A DNA stretch of 51,651 nucleotides from Pseudomonas sp. N40(2020) (lineage in GTDB: Bacteria > Pseudomonadota > Gammaproteobacteria > Pseudomonadales > Pseudomonadaceae): contig NZ_JACSZV010000046.1 of the NCBI RefSeq assembly GCF_014472415.1, positions 1 through 51,651 on the forward strand, read 5' to 3'. Shown piece after piece: positions 48,283 through 51,651 of this stretch. Positions within the stretch are counted from its first letter, which is position 1. Each line of letters opens with the position of its first letter. The position numbers were made by a program, and so were the translations under genes. The notes below the pieces were generated by a model. That model did not search any database and was not told the origin of the DNA. It was given only the letters and a program-made list of their open reading frames with translations.

Positions 48283-48723
48283 CTAAACCCAAGCCACGGC
48301 CAACAACCCCGCCCCCAACGCCAGACACAACGGCGAATACACCCACGTATCCAGCCGCGCAAACCGCGAGCCTTTCACCTCCTTGAAGAACCCCACCAGA
48401 TTCGAATCACCAATCGCCCGGGCAAACATCAACAGCGCAATCGCACTGATCACCCATTGCAGCGCCTTGTGATGCACCGCCGGCATTCCCCACCCGACCC
48501 GCAGACACACCAAAGCGGCAATCGCCAATAACGCAGCCGCCACCACCAAAGTAATCCAGCCCGACGGTTTGAACGCCGGTCGCACCGTTTTCACAAAACC
48601 TTCCACCGGTACTTGCGGCACTGCCGCCACCGCCGCCCATTGCCCACCCAGCGCCAAATACACATGTACCAGGGCGATTACCGCGAACGTTGTCACCAGC
48701 CATTGAGCCAACACAAAGGTCAT
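48283..48723 (-). CDS. DUF3995 membrane protein
   Basis: A 146-residue inner-membrane protein with four hydrophobic segments and the motif KEVKGSRFARLDTWVYSPL of DUF3995 proteins. ATG 48723 was chosen because AAGGA lies 8 bases upstream; the reading frame begins 10 codons earlier. Function unknown. Confidence 0.8.
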   Translation of the reverse strand: MTFVLAQWLVTTFAVIALVHVYLALGGQWAAVAAVPQVPVEGFVKTVRPAFKPSGWITLVVAAALLAIAALVCLRVGWGMPAVHHKALQWVISAIALLMFARAIGDSNLVGFFKEVKGSRFARLDTWVYSPLCLALGAGLLAVAWV

Positions 48724-48816
48724 GGTTGAAATCCTTGAAAGGGATTTGAACAAATCATCCTAGTCGCATTTTTTTCAAGTGCACGACCGATCAGCGGTAC
48801 GGTAAAGTGCCGCCCC

Positions 48817-49203
48817 ATGAAATTCTCCCGTTCCGATCGCTCACTGCTGGCCTGGATGCTCTATTGCTGCGTCCTGTTCAACGTGTTCGTCTGCAGCATC
48901 GGACACGGGCAAATGGTCGGCATGCAGCTCAACGGTATCGGCGGCCAGTTCTGTACCGTGGACCCGGCGACGCAAGCGCCGCTCGCCGCCAACCCGTCCG
49001 AAGAAAAACTGCCAACCCTGTCCAAAGCCTTCGGTTGCCCACTTTGCTCAACAGGCGGCATGGGCCCGGCGTTCAATTCCAGCCTGACCCTGGCGATCCT
49101 GCCGGAACAACACAGCCCGCCACTGGCGCCGATCGTCAGCGCCGACCTCCCAGCCCGCTCCACTTGGCCCTCGGCCAACCCTCGCGCCCCACCGCTCGCC
49201 TGA
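48817..49203 (+). CDS. DUF2946 family protein
   Basis: A 128-residue protein with one N-terminal hydrophobic segment (LLAWMLYCCVLFNVFVCSIGHG) and Cys/Met/His motifs (CSIGHGQM, FGCPLCSTGGM) that could bind copper, as suggested for DUF2946. It starts about 90 bp upstream of the TonB-dependent receptor gene, on the same strand, an arrangement I recall from Pseudomonas copper-linked loci. The link to metal is inference. Confidence 0.8.
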   Translation: MKFSRSDRSLLAWMLYCCVLFNVFVCSIGHGQMVGMQLNGIGGQFCTVDPATQAPLAANPSEEKLPTLSKAFGCPLCSTGGMGPAFNSSLTLAILPEQHSPPLAPIVSADLPARSTWPSANPRAPPLA

Positions 49204-49295
49204 GTGTTCTTGCCTTTTTGATTTGTCAGCCCACTGCGCCAACGCGCGGCGTTCGCCTGTGCGCTGACTCCTAGACAAGCATTCAGGATTCAACA

Positions 49296-51428
49296 ATGAA
49301 ACAACTCACTCTGCTGGCGAGCCTGTGCGGCTGCCTGTCCGTTAACGTCTGGGCGCAATCCACCTTGGATCTGGCGCCGATCACCATCGACGGCGAGTCC
49401 GGCACCGAACCGGGCCTGAGCCTCGACCAATCCAGCGGCATGGCCTCGCGCCTCGGCTTGAGCATGCGCGATACGCCCGCCTCGGTGGCCATTGCCAATC
49501 GCAACGACATCGAACGCCACGGCGCACAGAACTTCCAGGACGCCGCCAACACCCTGCCCGGCGTCAATGCCAGCGCACCGCCAGGCTTTGGCGGCTTCGT
49601 CTCCTATCGCGGCTTCACCAGCAGCCAGATCACCCAGATGTTCAACGGCATCAACGTGTCCGGCGGACTCGCCCGCCCGGTAGATGCGTGGATTTATGAT
49701 CGAGTGGAACTGGTCGGTGGCCCTTCATCGCTGATCAACGGCGCAGGCTCCGTGGGTGGTTCGTTGAACTACGTGACCAAACTGGCAACCCGCGACGAAC
49801 AGGCTGTTGAAGGCAGGGTCAGCTACGGCACTTACGACACCACCGAAACCGCGTTCGGCCTCAACCATGCCCTGACCGACCCGAGCAGCGAGATGCAGCA
49901 CTACGCACGTCTCGACGTCAGCCACAACACCAGTAACGGCTACATCGACCGTCAGGAACGCGATGCCTGGAGCGTGGCGTTCTCATTGCTCAGCGACCTC
50001 ACGCCGAACCTGTCGCACACCCTGGCGCTGGAATATCAGGACGAACACGAAGACAGTCCGTATTGGGGCACCCCGGTGCTCAACCCCAAGGCCGGCGAGT
50101 TGAAGATCGACAAACACAATCGCTTCAACAACTACAACGTCGAAGACGGTCGATATGAACAGCGGACGATCTGGGTGCGCTCGATCATCGACTACCGGAT
50201 CAACGACAACACCACCCTGCGCAATACCCTGTATCACCTCGACAGCCAGCGCGATTACCGCAACCTGGAAACCTACCAGTACAACGCCGACAACACGGCG
50301 GTGAATCGCTCGACGGCGTATCAGGTACGGCATCAGGGCGAGCAGAACGGCAACCAGTTCGAACTGCGCCACGACAACACGCTGCTGGGTCTGGATACGA
50401 CGTGGTCAGGCGGCTTCGAGTACAAGGTCAATCAAACCACCAACTCGCCGCTCAACATCAAAGGCGCGAGCACGGTTGACCCGAACAACTACCGGCCGGG
50501 GCATTTCTATGGCATTCCCGGCACCAATCCCAAGCTGATCAGCGATAAGACCAACGAGGTCACCACCAAAGCGCTGTTCGTGGAAAACCGGCTGGCGCTC
50601 ACCGACAAACTGTCACTGCTCACCGGCCTGCGTTATGACGACATCGATCTCGACGTGACCAACCACCGCGCCGTGACCGCCACCAATCCCAGGCACCTCA
50701 AGCGCAGTTGGGAGCCAATCACCGGTCGCGCGGGTCTGACCTATCAGTTCATCCCATCGGCTAACGTCTACGTGCAATACAGCACCGCCGCCGAGCAGCC
50801 CAACGGCACGCAAGACTTCGACGTCTCGACCGGCAAGCAATGGGAAATCGGCAGCAAGTTCGATTATCTGAACGGGCGTGGCTCGGCGACCGTGGCGGCT
50901 TACACGATTGAACGAAAGGACTTTGCCGTCACCGACCCACTGGACCCGACCAGCAGCATCCCGGTCGGTCAGCAGACGTCTAAAGGGATCGAGATTGCCA
51001 GCTCGTTGCGGATCACCGACAAACTGCTGGCCGAGGGTAACTTCGCCTGGGTCGACGCGCAGTACGATGACTTCACTGAAAAGAATGCGGCTGGCGTGAT
51101 CGTGTCGCGCAAAGGCAACACACCGACCAACGTTCCGGACCGGGTCGGCAATCTGTGGCTGACCTATGATTTCTCGCCGCAGTGGCAAGGCGGGGTCGAT
51201 GCGCGTTACGTGGCGTCGGTGTTTGCCGATAACGCCAACACCATGACCGTGCCGTCGTACACGCTGTTCGGCAGTTTCCTCAGTTACAAGGTTGATTCGC
51301 ACACCACCGTTACCGGGCGAGTGCGCAATTTGACCAATGAGGTGTATGCCGAATTTGCGCATGTTTCGCCGGCGTACTATTTGGGTACGCCGCGAACCTT
51401 TGAGCTAGCAGTGCAAACTCGATTCTAA
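49296..51428 (+). CDS. TonB-dependent outer-membrane receptor
   Basis: A 710-residue outer-membrane receptor. It has a signal peptide (cleavage near WAQ, residue 21), a plug domain (about 50-150; RHGAQNFQDAANTLPGVNAS, GGFVSYRGFTSSQI) and a beta-barrel ending in the signature LAVQTRF. No strong canonical TonB box is visible before the plug (LDLAPITIDGES is the best match). No siderophore genes are beside it; the upstream DUF2946 protein suggests a metal or metal-complex ligand. The receptor family is certain, the ligand is not. Confidence 0.88.
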   Translation: MKQLTLLASLCGCLSVNVWAQSTLDLAPITIDGESGTEPGLSLDQSSGMASRLGLSMRDTPASVAIANRNDIERHGAQNFQDAANTLPGVNASAPPGFGGFVSYRGFTSSQITQMFNGINVSGGLARPVDAWIYDRVELVGGPSSLINGAGSVGGSLNYVTKLATRDEQAVEGRVSYGTYDTTETAFGLNHALTDPSSEMQHYARLDVSHNTSNGYIDRQERDAWSVAFSLLSDLTPNLSHTLALEYQDEHEDSPYWGTPVLNPKAGELKIDKHNRFNNYNVEDGRYEQRTIWVRSIIDYRINDNTTLRNTLYHLDSQRDYRNLETYQYNADNTAVNRSTAYQVRHQGEQNGNQFELRHDNTLLGLDTTWSGGFEYKVNQTTNSPLNIKGASTVDPNNYRPGHFYGIPGTNPKLISDKTNEVTTKALFVENRLALTDKLSLLTGLRYDDIDLDVTNHRAVTATNPRHLKRSWEPITGRAGLTYQFIPSANVYVQYSTAAEQPNGTQDFDVSTGKQWEIGSKFDYLNGRGSATVAAYTIERKDFAVTDPLDPTSSIPVGQQTSKGIEIASSLRITDKLLAEGNFAWVDAQYDDFTEKNAAGVIVSRKGNTPTNVPDRVGNLWLTYDFSPQWQGGVDARYVASVFADNANTMTVPSYTLFGSFLSYKVDSHTTVTGRVRNLTNEVYAEFAHVSPAYYLGTPRTFELAVQTRF

Positions 51429-51433
51429 AAGCA

Positions 51434-51523
51434 TCGCGGGCAAGCCCGCTCCCACAGTGTTTTGTGTCGTACACATATTTTGCATCCGACGATAAACCTG
51501 TGGGAGCGGGCTTGCCCGCGATA
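51434..51523. repeat. Paired REP element (GCGGGCTTGCCCGC type)
   Basis: Inverted copies of TCGCGGGCAAGCCCGCTCCC lie at the end of the receptor gene, a third REP subtype in this window. Confidence 0.85.
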
Positions 51524-51582
51524 AGCATTGGTATCTACACATCTCCCGATCCTGGTCTATAAAAGGACGGCATGGATATCAA

Positions 51583-51651
51583 ATGACCGGGCTAGATGCC
51601 CGACTGACAAAACGATACGACGAGTTAGTCATGGGACACAGTAATGGACTA
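51583..51651 (+). CDS. Truncated ORF at the right edge, possibly a transposase start
   Basis: Twenty-three codons from ATG 51583 run off the window (MTGLDARLTKRYDELVMGHS...). The N-terminus resembles, from memory only, those of some IS4-type transposases, so an insertion sequence may start here. An alternative in-frame ATG is at 51631. Nothing else can be said without the next bases. Confidence 0.3.
   Translation, partial: MTGLDARLTKRYDELVMGHSNGL

Noticed and set aside
1..51651. tRNA, rRNA, CRISPR arrays or a prophage
   Set aside because: I saw no cloverleaf-like sequence, no rRNA segment, no regularly spaced repeats and no phage genes. The repeats found are all REP-type and irregularly spaced.

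Overview
The window looks like a chromosomal segment of a Pseudomonas of the P. fluorescens group. The evidence is the high G+C content, the many paired extragenic repeats with cores such as GTAGGAGCGAGCCTGCTCGC and GATCGCAGCCTTCGGCAGCT, a seven-domain Sha/Mrp antiporter operon with fused A and B subunits, and Pseudomonas-typical small families (DUF1652, DUF2784, DUF3087, DUF2946). The organism is inferred from these features. No rRNA, tRNA, CRISPR array or prophage was seen. The only hint of a mobile element is a 23-codon ORF cut by the right edge.

Left part (1-11000): an SDR dehydrogenase divergent from a LysR regulator; two tandem delta-60-repeat beta-propeller proteins; a PqiA protein split into two overlapping ORFs without an MCE partner; a large YdiJ-type FAD/Fe-S dehydrogenase whose 3' end overlaps pqiA antisense, with a divergent LysR gene; and a DUF6338 membrane protein coupled to a 41-residue ORF.

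Catabolic region (11000-25020): this is the most interesting stretch. An aldehyde dehydrogenase, an MFS carrier, an enolase-superfamily protein and a GMC alcohol oxidase/dehydrogenase lie on one strand. They are followed by a GcvA-like LysR gene divergent from an outer-membrane porin, a second LysR gene and a second MFS carrier. Last comes a three-gene operon: a formaldehyde-activating-enzyme (Fae) homologue, an aldo/keto reductase and a semialdehyde dehydrogenase. Leaders of several of these genes carry AANAANAA motifs typical of Hfq/Crc carbon catabolite repression, and two promoters share an 11-bp site. I infer a complete uptake and oxidation route (porin, MFS, alcohol to aldehyde to acid, dehydration) for an unknown polyol, sugar acid or methylated substrate, with an aldehyde-handling branch built around Fae. 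The substrate cannot be read from the sequence.

Middle part (25200-41900): small stress and redox units. These include a MarR regulator with a cysteine-rich tail divergent from a secreted protein/DUF2024/Rof operon; a type-II NADH dehydrogenase-like enzyme divergent from an Rrf2 regulator; a Nudix hydrolase, a lipoprotein deacetylase, an orphan SsuA-like binding protein and a SRAP protein; an Rrf2 regulator divergent from a thioredoxin-reductase-like enzyme; ppnN; and an XRE-cupin/FAD-protein operon divergent from an EamA exporter.

Right part (42100-51651): the mrp/sha cation/proton antiporter operon (A/B fusion, C, D, E, F, G, every junction overlapping), a DUF3995 membrane protein, a DUF2946 protein upstream of a TonB-dependent receptor, and the truncated ORF at the edge.
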